Assembly (NCBI RefSeq): GCF_024345395.1
Contig: NZ_JAGQBA010000002.1
Location: forward strand, 1-64,000
DNA: 64,000 nucleotides
Reading direction: 5' to 3'
Source: Cyanobium sp. Tous-M-B4
GTDB taxonomy: Bacteria; Cyanobacteriota; Cyanobacteriia; PCC-6307; Cyanobiaceae
Position numbers and translations under genes: made by a program. This document shows positions 7,925 through 17,159 of the stretch, piece by piece. Under the pieces are notes generated by a model that saw only the letters and a program-made list of their open reading frames with translations, made no database searches and was not told the origin of the DNA. Numbering within the stretch: the first letter of the stretch is position 1; each line of letters begins with the position of its first letter.

Positions 7925-9325
7925 TTAGCCCAGCAGCCGCTTCACCAGGGCCAACTTGCCCGCATAGGGGGGGTAGCGGAAGGGCAGATCCAGCCAGAAG
8001 GGGCGCCGCAGCACCGTGCGGCGGTGCGAAAAGGTGAGAAAGCCAGCTTCGCCGTGGTAGCTGCCCATGCCGCTTTCGCCGACGCCGCCTAAGGGCAGGG
8101 CCGCCGCACCCGCCTGCATCACCACATCGTTGAAGCAGACGCCACCGGAGCTGGTGGTGTCCAGGGTGCGCTGCTGGGCGGCTCGATCGTGGCTGAACAA
8201 ATAGAGCGCAAGGGGCTTGGGCCTCGCCCTCACCTCGGCCAGGGCGGCTTCCAGGTTGGCTACTGCCAGCACGGGCAGGATTGGGCCAAACAGCTCCTCC
8301 TGCATCAGCGGATCGTCGCCGGATTCGATCGCTACCAAGGTGGGTTCGATGCGCCGGCGGCTGGGATCGCTGCGCCCCCCCGCCAGCACCTGGCCGCGGC
8401 TGCGCGCTCCCGCCAGCAGGGCCTCCAGCCGCTGGAACTGGGCTTCATTGACGATGCAGCCCATGTCCTCGCTGGCGAGGGGATCGCTGCCGTAGAAGCG
8501 CTGCCATTCGGCGGCGATAGCTGCAACTAGCGCTTCCCGCACGGCTGGTTGCACCAGCAGGTGGTCGGGAGCGATGCAGGTTTGACCTGCATTGAGACCC
8601 TTGCCCCAGGCCAGGCGCTTGGCGCTGGTGGCGATGTCGGCATCGGCAAGCACGATCGCCGGACTCTTGCCGCCCAGCTCCAGGGTCACGGGGGTGAGAT
8701 GGCGGGCGGCGGCGGCCATCACCAGCCGGCCCACCCGGCCGCCCCCGGTGAAAAGGATGTGGTCAAACTGCTGCTCCAGCAGCTCGGCTGCCACGGCCCC
8801 ATCGCCGGTGACCACCTGCACCACCTCGGCTGGAAAGGCCAGGGGTAGGCAGCGGGCCAGGAGTGCGGAGATGTGGGGCGCATGTTCTGAGGGCTTGAGA
8901 ACGGCCGTGTTGCCCGCCGCCAGGGCGCTCACCAGCGGATGCAGGCAGAGATGGAATGGGTAGTTCCAGGGGCCGATGATCAACACGCAGCCCAGAGGTT
9001 CGGTCTGCACCCAGGCTTGGCCGGGCCGCAGGGCCAGATCCAGCCCAATCGGCCGCGGTGCCATCCAGCGCTTCAGCTGACGCCGGGTGAGGGTCAGCTC
9101 CTGACGCACCGCTATCAGCTCAAAGGTGGCCTCGAGGGGCGGTTTGCCAAGGTCGGCCGCCAAGGCTTCGAGCACTGCCGCCTCCTGATCGCGCAACAGG
9201 CCTTCCAGGCGATCTAGCTGCTCCAGCCGCCAGGCCAGGCTGCGGGTGAGGCCCGCGCTGACGGGTGTCCGCATTGCCGCAATCGGCGTTGCTAGGAGAG
9301 GGGTTGCGGTTGGGGAGGAGGTCAA
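7925..9325 (-). CDS. Aldehyde dehydrogenase, class 3 / fatty-aldehyde type
   Basis: 466 aa NAD(P)-dependent aldehyde dehydrogenase. Visible motifs are GPWNYPFHL (cofactor site), FTGGGRVGR, the catalytic-base motif LELGGKSP, the nucleophile in NAGQTCIAPD and the late EELFGPILPVL. Length and the FTGG/NYPFHL variants point to the short fatty-aldehyde or coniferyl-aldehyde branch, like cyanobacterial AldE (Slr0091 type), which oxidises long-chain or apocarotenoid aldehydes. The start at 9325 is an ATG. Substrate is inferred from the branch only. Confidence 0.9.
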   Translation of the reverse strand: MTSSPTATPLLATPIAAMRTPVSAGLTRSLAWRLEQLDRLEGLLRDQEAAVLEALAADLGKPPLEATFELIAVRQELTLTRRQLKRWMAPRPIGLDLALRPGQAWVQTEPLGCVLIIGPWNYPFHLCLHPLVSALAAGNTAVLKPSEHAPHISALLARCLPLAFPAEVVQVVTGDGAVAAELLEQQFDHILFTGGGRVGRLVMAAAARHLTPVTLELGGKSPAIVLADADIATSAKRLAWGKGLNAGQTCIAPDHLLVQPAVREALVAAIAAEWQRFYGSDPLASEDMGCIVNEAQFQRLEALLAGARSRGQVLAGGRSDPSRRRIEPTLVAIESGDDPLMQEELFGPILPVLAVANLEAALAEVRARPKPLALYLFSHDRAAQQRTLDTTSSGGVCFNDVVMQAGAAALPLGGVGESGMGSYHGEAGFLTFSHRRTVLRRPFWLDLPFRYPPYAGKLALVKRLLG

Positions 9326-9523
9326 GGGGCGGGCCGCGTGTCAGCCCAAGCTGGCAAATTGCTTGCGGCTTCGGCTGCTCAGAGCCAAGCCAGCCCCTGC
9401 AGCATTTTGCAAAGCAGCTGCAGGAACATGACCTGGTCTTCCACGATCAGGCAGCGAAGGGTCACCCAGATGGAGCCGATGAACCATTTTGCTTGAGGAG
9501 CGGTGCCAGCCCCTCTTTTTGTA

Positions 9524-9595
<72 letters not shown>

Positions 9596-9605
9596 ATGTG
9601 GAAGG

Positions 9606-9687
9606 TGGGCCGGGTTGGATTTGAACCAACGTAGGCAGAGCCAGCGGATTTACAGTCCGCCCCCATTAACCACTCGGGCACCGACCC
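9606..9687 (-). tRNA. trnY: tRNA-Tyr (GTA)
   Basis: An 82-base gene with acceptor GGGTCGG/CCGGCCC, anticodon stem GCGGA/TCCGC around CTGTAAA (anticodon GTA), a long variable arm typical of bacterial tRNA-Tyr and T stem GTTGG/CCAAC. It lies 10 bases upstream of tRNA-Thr in the same transcript. Confidence 0.95.
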
Positions 9688-9724
9688 GAACCACACCCGA
9701 AGAACTTACCAGCCGACCTTCTCC

Positions 9725-10165
9725 ATGCAGCTGCTCGCTCTCCACGGTCCCAATCTCAACCTGCTGGGCACCCGTGAGCCGGGTGTTTATGGCAGTAGGA
9801 CCCTTGATCAGGTCAACGCTGAGCTGGAGAGTCGCGCCCAGGCCCTGGGGGCGGCGATCAGCTGCTTTCAGAGCAACCATGAAGGCGCCCTGGTGGATCG
9901 CATCCACGAGGGCCGAGGCAGCGTGGATGGCATTTTGATCAATGCCGGCGCTTACACCCACAGCTCAATTGCCCTGCGCGATGCCCTGCTGGGGGTGGCG
10001 ATTCCCTTCGTGGAATTGCACTTGAGCAACACCCACGCCCGCGAGCCATTTCGGCACCATTCCACCCTGGCCGATAAGGCCCTGGGCGTGATCTGTGGCT
10101 TTGGGCCGCTCAGCTACACCCTGGCCCTGGAGGGGCTGGTGGCCCACCTGCGAGCCCAGCCTTGA
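9725..10165 (+). CDS. aroQ: 3-dehydroquinate dehydratase, type II
   Basis: 146 aa, the usual length for the dodecameric type II enzyme of the shikimate pathway. The N-terminus [20 protein letters not shown] carries the conserved Asn and the catalytic Tyr on the mobile loop. QSNHEG and [17 protein letters not shown] supply further active-site residues, and [15 protein letters not shown] binds substrate. Its TGA overlaps the ATG of the next gene (TGATG-type), so the two are translationally coupled. Confidence 0.97.
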   Translation: MQLLALHGPNLNLLGTREPGVYGSRTLDQVNAELESRAQALGAAISCFQSNHEGALVDRIHEGRGSVDGILINAGAYTHSSIALRDALLGVAIPFVELHLSNTHAREPFRHHSTLADKALGVICGFGPLSYTLALEGLVAHLRAQP

Positions 10166-10779
10166 TGGCCCGGGTTAAGTGGCTGACGGCTCCCACCAGC
10201 CCCGCCTGGCTGGAGCAGGCGATTGCCCAGCCAGAGCTGCTGTTGATTGACCACGCCCACTGCGAGCGCAAGGCTGCCGGCGTAGCCCTGCAGTTGATGT
10301 TCCGTTACCCAAGCGAGGTTGGCTTGGCGGCCGCCCTTAGCCCTCTGGCACGGGAGGAGTTGGAGCATTTCGAGCAGGTGCTGCAACTGCTGCAACGGCG
10401 CGGCGCAGCCCTGCGCCCCCTGCCGGCCCCGGCCTACGGCTCGGCACTCACGGCTCAGGTGCGCAAGGGCGAACCCCAGCGCATGCTCGATTCCTTTTTG
10501 GTGGCTGGCTTGATTGAGGCCCGTAGCCATGAGCGCATGGCCCTGCTGGCGGCCCATAGCCCCGATGCCGAGCTGCGAGAGCTGTATGGAGAGCTGCTGG
10601 CCAGCGAAGCGCGCCATTTCGGCCTCTACTGGCTGCTCTGCGAAGAGCGCTTCGGCCGTGAGGCCACGGTGGAGCGGCTGCAGGAGCTGGCGACGGCGGA
10701 AGTCGCTGCCCTTACAGGCGATCTCGCCGGCGCAGACCAGGTGCGGATGCACTCGGTGGGGGTTGATTTGGTGAGCTGA
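10165..10779 (+). CDS. miaE: tRNA-(ms2io6A)-hydroxylase MiaE
   Basis: 204 aa nonheme di-iron hydroxylase acting on methylthio-isopentenyl-adenosine at tRNA position 37. The ferritin-like ligands are visible: Glu in DHAHCERKAAG, EELEHFEQV (ExxH), a third helix in EARSHERM and a fourth in ASEARHFGLY. The start is set at the ATG at 10165, which overlaps the aroQ stop; a TTG three bases earlier is less likely. MiaE uses O2, which fits an oxygenic host. Confidence 0.93.
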   Translation: MARVKWLTAPTSPAWLEQAIAQPELLLIDHAHCERKAAGVALQLMFRYPSEVGLAAALSPLAREELEHFEQVLQLLQRRGAALRPLPAPAYGSALTAQVRKGEPQRMLDSFLVAGLIEARSHERMALLAAHSPDAELRELYGELLASEARHFGLYWLLCEERFGREATVERLQELATAEVAALTGDLAGADQVRMHSVGVDLVS

Positions 10780-10820
10780 CTTCGGCGGACAGCACCGCCC
10801 ACCTGACCTACAAAAGGTTG

Positions 10821-11738
10821 ATGAGCCATCCAGCGGTGGGCCGCCAGCGGCTGCCTCGCCACATCCAGCATGAACATCGAGATGGCAATCCAGCCGCCTT
10901 TCGCTGGAGTGTGTTGCTCAACAGCGGCCTCTCGGCTTTGCAGCTGGCCATTGGCATCGGCTTTGGCTCTTTGGCCCTGATCGGTGATGCCCTACACAAC
11001 CTCGGCGATGTGGCGGGGTTGCTGCTGGGCTGGGGGGCTGAGCGCCTCAGCGCCCTGCCCGCCAGCAGGCAATTCACCTACGGATTTGGCCGCAGCACCC
11101 AGCTGGCTTCGATGATCAACGCGGCCTTGATCTTGATGGCATCCGCCGTTGTGATCGTGGAGGGCGTGCAAAGACTGGCCAAGCCGGTGGAGCTAACCCC
11201 TGGCCCGGTGGCGGTGGCGGCCCTGTTGGGCATTGCGGTGAACCTGGGCTCGGCTGGTTTGTTTGGCCACAACCACAGCCACGATCTCAACCGCCGAGCT
11301 GCGGTGGTTCACCTGCTCACCGATGCGGCGGTGAGTGCAGCGGTGCTGGTTAGCGCCCTATTGATTCAGTTCACCGGCATCCACTGGCTTGATCCCTTCA
11401 CCGGTATTGGCGTGGGCTTGGCCGTGGCCTGGACCGGCTGGAGCCTGCTGCGTCAGTCGGTGCTGGTGAGCCTTGACGGGATCCCGCCAGGCATCGATCG
11501 AGATGCTGTGGAACGCACCTTGGCCGAGCTGCCAGGGGTGGCGGCGGTGCATCACATACATATTTGGGGCATGAGCACCTCCCAGACGGCTCTGACGGCG
11601 CACCTCCTGCGCGATCCCCAGCAGGTAGACGACATGTCCCTACTGCATAGAGCAAAAGCTGAGTTGGCCCAGCTGGGCATCGACCATTCGACCCTGCAGC
11701 TTGAGCCTCTGCAGCTAGAGCCTGACCATCTTCATTAA
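10821..11738 (+). CDS. Cation diffusion facilitator family transporter
   Basis: 305 aa inner-membrane CDF antiporter, probably for Zn2+ or a similar divalent metal. Metal-site motifs are DALHNLGD in TM2 and HLLTDAAVS in TM5 (HxxxD). Six hydrophobic segments span about residues 25-195, with the His-bearing loop GHNHSHDLN between TM4 and TM5, followed by the cytoplasmic domain with HHIHIWGMS. The ATG at 10821 is preferred over a TTG one codon upstream. Metal specificity is not visible. Confidence 0.92.
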   Translation: MSHPAVGRQRLPRHIQHEHRDGNPAAFRWSVLLNSGLSALQLAIGIGFGSLALIGDALHNLGDVAGLLLGWGAERLSALPASRQFTYGFGRSTQLASMINAALILMASAVVIVEGVQRLAKPVELTPGPVAVAALLGIAVNLGSAGLFGHNHSHDLNRRAAVVHLLTDAAVSAAVLVSALLIQFTGIHWLDPFTGIGVGLAVAWTGWSLLRQSVLVSLDGIPPGIDRDAVERTLAELPGVAAVHHIHIWGMSTSQTALTAHLLRDPQQVDDMSLLHRAKAELAQLGIDHSTLQLEPLQLEPDHLH

Positions 11739-11753
11739 GTCAGGAGCTTTAGC

Positions 11754-12914
11754 TCAGCTGTCTTTGAATCGATCGCGGATGGTGTTGATCTCAGGGAGAT
11801 GGCACTTCAAGGCCTGAACGCAATCGCCATCGATCTTGCCCCTTTCAACTAAGCGCTCCAGCTCACCAATGGCCGCCTCCACAGACCAGGGCTCTTTATA
11901 AGGCCGGTGACTTGTGAGGGCGTCGAGAATGTCGGCGACGGCGATGATCCTGGCCTCTAGGGCGATCTCAGCGCCTTTAAGCCCATTGGGGTAGCCGCTG
12001 CCATCGAGACACTCGTGGTGCCCGGCCACCACGTTGCGCATCACCTGGGAGTCGGGCAGGGTGTCAAGTCCGAATTCGCCGATCATGCGCTCTAGCACGT
12101 CAATACCCTTTTGAACGTGGGTATTCATCAGGGCTCGCTCTTCGGGGTTTAGACCGCCGGACTTGAGCAGAATGCTGTCAGGAATGCCGATTTTGCCAAT
12201 GTCATGCAATGGTGCAAATAAATAAAGGTGCTCTATGTATTCATCGCTTAAGTCGTGGTGAGGGGCTAGCTCCCTGGCGATTAGGCGGGAGTAATGAGCC
12301 ATGCGCTCAAGATGATTGCCGGTTTCAAAGTCGCGGAGGTTGGCAAATTCGCGAGCAACTTGAGCTGATGTGGTAATCGAGCGAACTAAATTTAATTCGT
12401 TTGAGATTGTTAGGCTGATCAGGGTATTATAAACCTCAAGGCTGCGTTGAATCTTTTTGCTGAAAGCAGCTGGCTTCAATGAGTCGTAGAAAAGGAAGCC
12501 GATAAACTCCTGCCTCTCGTATAGGGGCACGGTGAAGGAGGAGCGGTAGCCCTCGTTTAGGAGCCATTGGGAGTGAGGATGGGTAGGACTTACGACATCG
12601 GCGATTTCATCCAAAATCCGAATGCTACGGCTAGCTGCTAAGGCGCTGAGGGAGGCACTTTCGGCAAGGCGAAACTCATATCCTTTGATGGCTTCGCCCT
12701 TGCGAGTGCTGTGCACAAAGGTTTTGAGCATGTCATCGCTGGGTTCGTATAGAGCGCAGGCGATGCGGTCTACATCAGGAACCTGCTCCAGTAATTGCTC
12801 GTGCAGCTGGCGCAGTCTGAAATTGAGGTCATCTCCAACTTGACGGATCAGGCTGGCAGCTTCCTTATTCCTCTCGGGCTCAGGAGGGGAGAGATGGCTG
12901 GGCGGAAATGTCAT
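11754..12914 (-). CDS. GAF-HD-GYP domain protein, putative cyclic-di-GMP phosphodiesterase
   Basis: 386 aa. Residues about 15-165 are a GAF-like sensory domain. Residues about 195-380 are an HD-GYP phosphodiesterase with all key motifs: HLERMAHYSRLIAREL, the metal-binding LHDIGKIGIP, a second His in MNTHVQKG, HHECLDGSGYPNGL (the GYP motif) and ADILDALTSHRPYK. Such proteins degrade c-di-GMP. The ATG at 12914 is preferred over a TTG at 12950. PilZ-like proteins elsewhere in the window (15081-17159 and 53773-54330) are potential partners in the same signalling network. Confidence 0.92.
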   Translation of the reverse strand: MTFPPSHLSPPEPERNKEAASLIRQVGDDLNFRLRQLHEQLLEQVPDVDRIACALYEPSDDMLKTFVHSTRKGEAIKGYEFRLAESASLSALAASRSIRILDEIADVVSPTHPHSQWLLNEGYRSSFTVPLYERQEFIGFLFYDSLKPAAFSKKIQRSLEVYNTLISLTISNELNLVRSITTSAQVAREFANLRDFETGNHLERMAHYSRLIARELAPHHDLSDEYIEHLYLFAPLHDIGKIGIPDSILLKSGGLNPEERALMNTHVQKGIDVLERMIGEFGLDTLPDSQVMRNVVAGHHECLDGSGYPNGLKGAEIALEARIIAVADILDALTSHRPYKEPWSVEAAIGELERLVERGKIDGDCVQALKCHLPEINTIRDRFKDS

Positions 12915-12958
12915 TTGGAAAGAAAATCCATAACTTCTTTTTCGCTCCAAACCAAACT

Positions 12959-13519
12959 CTAAGTGGCTAACTCGTCGAGGCGGGGGTATTGGTCGGCGAT
13001 TTGATCGCCGGTAAATTCGGCCACCCAGCCTGTGGGGTTGTCGAAGAAGCGCAGGGCGCAGAAATGGGGTTCGGGACCCATGTCAAACCAGTGCTTCGTG
13101 CCAGCCGGCACGGAAATCCAGTCGCCCGCTTCACAGAGCAGCTGCAGCACCGCATCGCCGATGTGCAGGCAGAAAAGGCCGCGGCCCTCTATGAAAAAGC
13201 GCACCTCGTCTTCGCTGTGGGTGTGCTCGGCCAGAAACTTCTGGCGCAGGGCTTGGCGGTCGGGATGGTTTGGTGTGAGGCGAATCGCATCCACCGTGGG
13301 GTATGAACCGCCGGCCTGCACCCGCGCGATTTCGGTGGCGTAGACAGCCAGGATTTCGGCCGGATCGGCATCCGGGGCCAAGCCGCCCTCGACGTGCCAG
13401 CGCTCAAAGCCAATGCCCATTGCCGCCAGGGTGGCGGCGATTGCGGCCGGATCACTACTGCTGAGGTTTGGTGCGGCTGTTGCGGCTGGGCCGGTGCCAA
13501 ATACCTGCAGAAGAGTCAT
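12959..13519 (-). CDS. mtnD: Acireductone dioxygenase
   Basis: 186 aa cupin of methionine salvage, converting the acireductone made by MtnC to the keto acid precursor of methionine and formate. The metal ligands are visible in EHTHSEDEVRFFIEG (two His and a Glu) and GTKHWFDMG (third His). It is the next step after the MtnB-MtnC fusion at 907-2349, although the two loci are about 10 kb apart. It is divergent from cobI, with 55 bases between the starts. Confidence 0.95.
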   Translation of the reverse strand: MTLLQVFGTGPAATAAPNLSSSDPAAIAATLAAMGIGFERWHVEGGLAPDADPAEILAVYATEIARVQAGGSYPTVDAIRLTPNHPDRQALRQKFLAEHTHSEDEVRFFIEGRGLFCLHIGDAVLQLLCEAGDWISVPAGTKHWFDMGPEPHFCALRFFDNPTGWVAEFTGDQIADQYPRLDELAT

Positions 13520-13574
13520 CGGGCCAGATCACGGTCTTTTCCCAGCTTAGAAAGGCTGCAGCAGCAGGCCCGTT

Positions 13575-14354
13575 GTGTTTTCGGCAGAATCTCCGGGAGT
13601 CTTGGCGCCGGTGGCAGGCCTCACCCTGGTAGGGGTTGGCCCCGGTGATCCTCAACTGCTCACCGTGGCGGCGGTGCGGGCCATTGGGGCCGCGGCGGTG
13701 GTCGCCTACCCGGTGGCCCGGCTCGAGGCGGAGGGAATGGCGGCCCAGATCGCCGCCCCCTGGATTAGCCCCGAGCAACGGCGCCTACCGCTGCTGTTTC
13801 CGATGGTGAGCGAGGCGGATCCGCGCCGCCAGGCCTGGCATGCCGCAGCTGCTGCCCTGGCCGCAGAAGTGGCTGCTGGCCAGGCTGTGGTGCTGCTGTG
13901 CGAGGGAGACGCCTCCCTCTATGCCAGCGCCTCCTACGCCCTGTTGGCCCTGGCGGAGCGCCATCCCAGCTGTCCGGTGGCGGTGATCCCCGGCATCACG
14001 GCGGTGGCCGCGGCCGCGGCGGCCGCCTCCTCCCAGGGGTTGCCCTGGCCCCTAGCCCTGCAGCAGGAGGCCCTGCTGATCCGCCCCACCCCGGAAACCT
14101 CCAGGGAACTGGAGGCCCTGCTGGAGCACGCTGCCGGGGAGGGCACGGTCTTGGCCCTGCTGAAGCTCGGGCACCGTTGGGCCTGGGTGCGACCCCTGCT
14201 GGAGGCCCGGGGGCTGCTGGCCGGCAGCCTGTTTGCCCAGCGCGTGGGCTGGCCCGACCAGCTGCTGGCGGCGGCGGCCGCGGTGCCCGCCGAGGAGCAG
14301 CCCTACTTTTCGCTGCTGTTGATCCGTCAGGGCTGGCCGGACGTGTTGCCCTGA
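13575..14354 (+). CDS. cobI: Precorrin-2 C20-methyltransferase
   Basis: 259 aa SAM-dependent tetrapyrrole methylase of cobalamin (or pseudocobalamin) synthesis. The N-terminal VGVGPGDPQLLTVAAVRAI motif, the LLCEGDASLYASASYAL region and VIPGITAVAAAAA identify the CobI/CbiL branch. The GTG start at 13575 is the best choice; the first 16 residues look unconserved and a later start is possible. No other corrin gene is close. Confidence 0.92.
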   Translation: MFSAESPGVLAPVAGLTLVGVGPGDPQLLTVAAVRAIGAAAVVAYPVARLEAEGMAAQIAAPWISPEQRRLPLLFPMVSEADPRRQAWHAAAAALAAEVAAGQAVVLLCEGDASLYASASYALLALAERHPSCPVAVIPGITAVAAAAAAASSQGLPWPLALQQEALLIRPTPETSRELEALLEHAAGEGTVLALLKLGHRWAWVRPLLEARGLLAGSLFAQRVGWPDQLLAAAAAVPAEEQPYFSLLLIRQGWPDVLP

Positions 14355-14410
14355 TGCTGTAGACGGGCCACGCCGTTCTGACCAGACTCAACCTGATCGC
14401 CCACGGCAGC

Positions 14411-15193
14411 ATGACCCCGATCGACTGGTTGGCCCTGGTGCATCCGGTGCTGATCATCCTGTTCGTCTACCCGGTGGTGGGGGCGACGATCCGGCTTGGA
14501 TTGCTGGCGCGGGAGCGGCGGCTTGGCCAGAGCAAGCAGCCGGTGGCCGTGCCGAAGGAACATGCCGACCATGGGCGTTGGCTGACGGCCGGCGTGGTGG
14601 TTGCGGTGTTGATCGCGCTGCTGTTTTCGTTTCTCAACCGCTGGTTCGATCCGGCTGCCGCCTTCCCTGGAGGCGCGGGGCGGCTAGTGCTGTTGTTGCT
14701 GGTGGCCCTGGGTTGCGTGCTTGCCCTCCTGGCCCTGTGGCACGTGCGTCTCCCGGCCCTGAGGGCCACCTTTGCCCTGTTGCTCTGGGCGGGTCTGTTG
14801 GGCCTGGGCAGCCAACCGGAGATCTGGCGCGTCAGTGACAACCCCTTCAGCGCAGGGTTTTGGGGGTCCCATTACTGGAGTGGCTCCCTCCTCGTCGGTC
14901 TGCTGTTGTTCGCGATGGCGGCCCGTCCGGAGATCCAGCGCTCACCCCGCATGCGGCGGTTGCATGTGAGCGCCAATGTGCTGGTGGCAGTGTTGCTGGC
15001 GGTGCAAGGCATCACCGGCAGCCGCGACCTGCTGGAGATCCCCCTCAGCTGGCAGAAACCGGCGATCTATGCCTGCGACTTCACGGCCCGCCGCTGTCCC
15101 CAGGGTCAGGCGCAGGGTCTGGATGGAGGGCCTGGTTCACCAGGCTTCGCCGTCCCGCTTGCGGTGGTGGGGGCGGCCAGGGCAGTTGGCTGA
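14411..15193 (+). CDS. DUF4079 family membrane protein
   Basis: 260 aa with about six hydrophobic segments and the DUF4079-like N-terminus DWLALVHPVLIILFVYPVVG. Function is unknown; the family is largely cyanobacterial. The conserved part appears to end near residue 230 (DFTARRC). The last 30 or so residues overlap the convergent glycosyltransferase by 113 bases and look unconserved, so the natural stop may have been lost. Confidence 0.78.
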   Translation: MTPIDWLALVHPVLIILFVYPVVGATIRLGLLARERRLGQSKQPVAVPKEHADHGRWLTAGVVVAVLIALLFSFLNRWFDPAAAFPGGAGRLVLLLLVALGCVLALLALWHVRLPALRATFALLLWAGLLGLGSQPEIWRVSDNPFSAGFWGSHYWSGSLLVGLLLFAMAARPEIQRSPRMRRLHVSANVLVAVLLAVQGITGSRDLLEIPLSWQKPAIYACDFTARRCPQGQAQGLDGGPGSPGFAVPLAVVGAARAVG

Positions 15194-17159
15194 GCACTGC
15201 CAGCAGGGCCAGCCATTCCGGCGGAGCCTGCCGATCGGGCCAGGCCCCCGCCCTGCTGAACAACCAGCGGCGCAGGGCGAGCAGACCTTGGGAATCGCTT
15301 GGATCCCAGTCCACGCTCAGTGGCGGGCCGATCGGCCTGGTCAGCGATGACAGCGGAGCTTCCGCCAGAGGCTTCAGGGCCAGGGCCGGAACGCCGCTGG
15401 CACCCCCGGCGGCACTTGCGAACACAAGTCGCCAACCCGCTCCCCCTGGCCAGGGCTTCGGACACTCCAGATCGGCGCCACGCTCACTGATGGCCGTCAG
15501 CTGGGCGTGGCGACGCTGGCCCGTGGGCCCGAGCAGCTGAACGTCGAGGCGCAGGCCCAGCCAGGGGGTGGGATCGGGGCAGGGCCGATCCCAGCAGACC
15601 CGCAGGGCCACCAGCAGGCCCAGCAGATTCAATCCCGCCCAGGCCAGCCCCAGGCTCTGGCCAGGGCTGATCGGGCCGGCCAGCACGGCCCGGATCAAGG
15701 CTCCGAGGTTCAGTCCATTGAGCAGCAGGAGGGCGAGCAGGGGCAGGCCCAGCACGGGGGCGATGCCGCCGCGCTCGCGCACCCGGTGTTTGGGGGTGAT
15801 GCGGAAGGGTTGCACTCGGCCCCAGAGGCTGAGCAGCACCGTGGTGGCGAGGGGCACCGTCAGGGCCCAGCCGGGCAATTCGGCCAGCAGGGCATGGCGG
15901 CTGCCGCGGTTGAGCCAACCCACACTCAGCAACAGGGCCAGCCAGAGGGGGAGGAGGCGCTCCACAAGGGCCTCCGCGGTGACATGCACGGGCAGTACCC
16001 CCAGCAGGCCGAGGCTGAGGGGCATCAGCAGCAGCACCAGCCGGGGCACGGTGTTGAACCAGTGCAGTCCGCCTTCGAGGAAGGCCAGGCGTTGATGCCA
16101 TTGCAATCCGGCCACCCGCAGGGGCCCTTGCGGGAGCCGCAGGGCCTGAAGGGTTCCGGCGGCCCAGCGCTGCCGTTGCCGCACGAAATCGTGCATGCTC
16201 TCGGCGGCCAGGCCGGCACTGAGCTTTTCGCTCAGGTACTTCAGTTGCCAGCCTTGGCCCATCAAGGCAACGCCGGTGACGAAGTCTTCTGAGATGGCGG
16301 CCTCCACGAACCCTCCCACCGATGCGAGGGCTGCCCTGCGGACCACAAACGAGGTGCCGGCGCACACCACCGCGTCCCAGGCGCTGCGCACGGGCTCAAT
16401 CCAGCGGTAGAAGCTCTCTTCGTCGGGCAGCAACCAGCGTTCCAGCCCCAGGTTGCGCATCACCGGATCGGCGTTGAAGAAACACTGGGGGGTTTGTACC
16501 AGGCCCACAGCCGGGTCGAGCAGCAGCCCGATGGTGCGGTTGAGGAAATGCTGCTGGGGCACGAAGTCGGCATCGAACACCGCCACGAGGTCACCGGCGC
16601 CCAGGGCCAGGCCGGCGTTGAGATTGCCGGCTTTGGCATGCAGCCGCTGGGGCCGGTGGTGGTAGCGGCAGCCATGGGCCGCGGCGAGCGCTGCCACTTC
16701 TGGCCGCCCTGCGTCATCGAGGACCCACACCGTGCGCTGCGGATAAGAAAGGCTGCCGCAACCCACCAGGCAGCGCTCCAGCACGGGTAAGGGTTCACCG
16801 CAGGTGGGAATCAGCACATCCACCCAGGGCCGCCAGTCGCTGGCCTGCCAGCGGGCCTGGGCGGCATCGGCCTCGGCGCGGCCATCGCTGAAGCGGCGCC
16901 AGGCCAGCAGCAGCGGCAGCAGGCCGCTGAGCAGCAACCAGCCCTCCGCCAGCAGTAGCAGCACACTCAGGCTGGCCGCCAAGGGGCTGTTGAGGTTGAG
17001 GCTGGCCGTCACCCGCCAGTGCAGATAGCGCAGGCTGAACAGGGCCAGCAGCACCAGCAGGCTGCGGCGCATCCACAGGGGCCGGCTCGCTTCCGGGCGA
17101 CGGCTGAGCCACAGGGGCCAGAGCAGCAGCAGCCAGGGGAGCCAGAGCTCCGCAGTCAT
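15081..17159 (-). CDS. Cellulose-synthase-like membrane glycosyltransferase (GT2)
   Basis: 692 aa. N-terminal membrane segments occupy residues 5-90. The GT2 core has Asp148-Asp149, DAD at 196-198, TPQ at 223-225, SED at 290-292 and the processivity motif QRQRW at 328-332. Further membrane segments span about 345-540. The last 150 residues resemble a degenerate PilZ domain, with no clear RxxxR motif. These features match BcsA-type processive synthases that make beta-glucan or a related polysaccharide at the inner membrane. No bcsB, bcsZ or bcsC lies nearby. Its start overlaps the dus stop (ATGA). Product polymer is unknown. Confidence 0.85.
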   Translation of the reverse strand: MTAELWLPWLLLLWPLWLSRRPEASRPLWMRRSLLVLLALFSLRYLHWRVTASLNLNSPLAASLSVLLLLAEGWLLLSGLLPLLLAWRRFSDGRAEADAAQARWQASDWRPWVDVLIPTCGEPLPVLERCLVGCGSLSYPQRTVWVLDDAGRPEVAALAAAHGCRYHHRPQRLHAKAGNLNAGLALGAGDLVAVFDADFVPQQHFLNRTIGLLLDPAVGLVQTPQCFFNADPVMRNLGLERWLLPDEESFYRWIEPVRSAWDAVVCAGTSFVVRRAALASVGGFVEAAISEDFVTGVALMGQGWQLKYLSEKLSAGLAAESMHDFVRQRQRWAAGTLQALRLPQGPLRVAGLQWHQRLAFLEGGLHWFNTVPRLVLLLMPLSLGLLGVLPVHVTAEALVERLLPLWLALLLSVGWLNRGSRHALLAELPGWALTVPLATTVLLSLWGRVQPFRITPKHRVRERGGIAPVLGLPLLALLLLNGLNLGALIRAVLAGPISPGQSLGLAWAGLNLLGLLVALRVCWDRPCPDPTPWLGLRLDVQLLGPTGQRRHAQLTAISERGADLECPKPWPGGAGWRLVFASAAGGASGVPALALKPLAEAPLSSLTRPIGPPLSVDWDPSDSQGLLALRRWLFSRAGAWPDRQAPPEWLALLAVLSQLPWPPPPPQAGRRSLVNQALHPDPAPDPGDSGGP

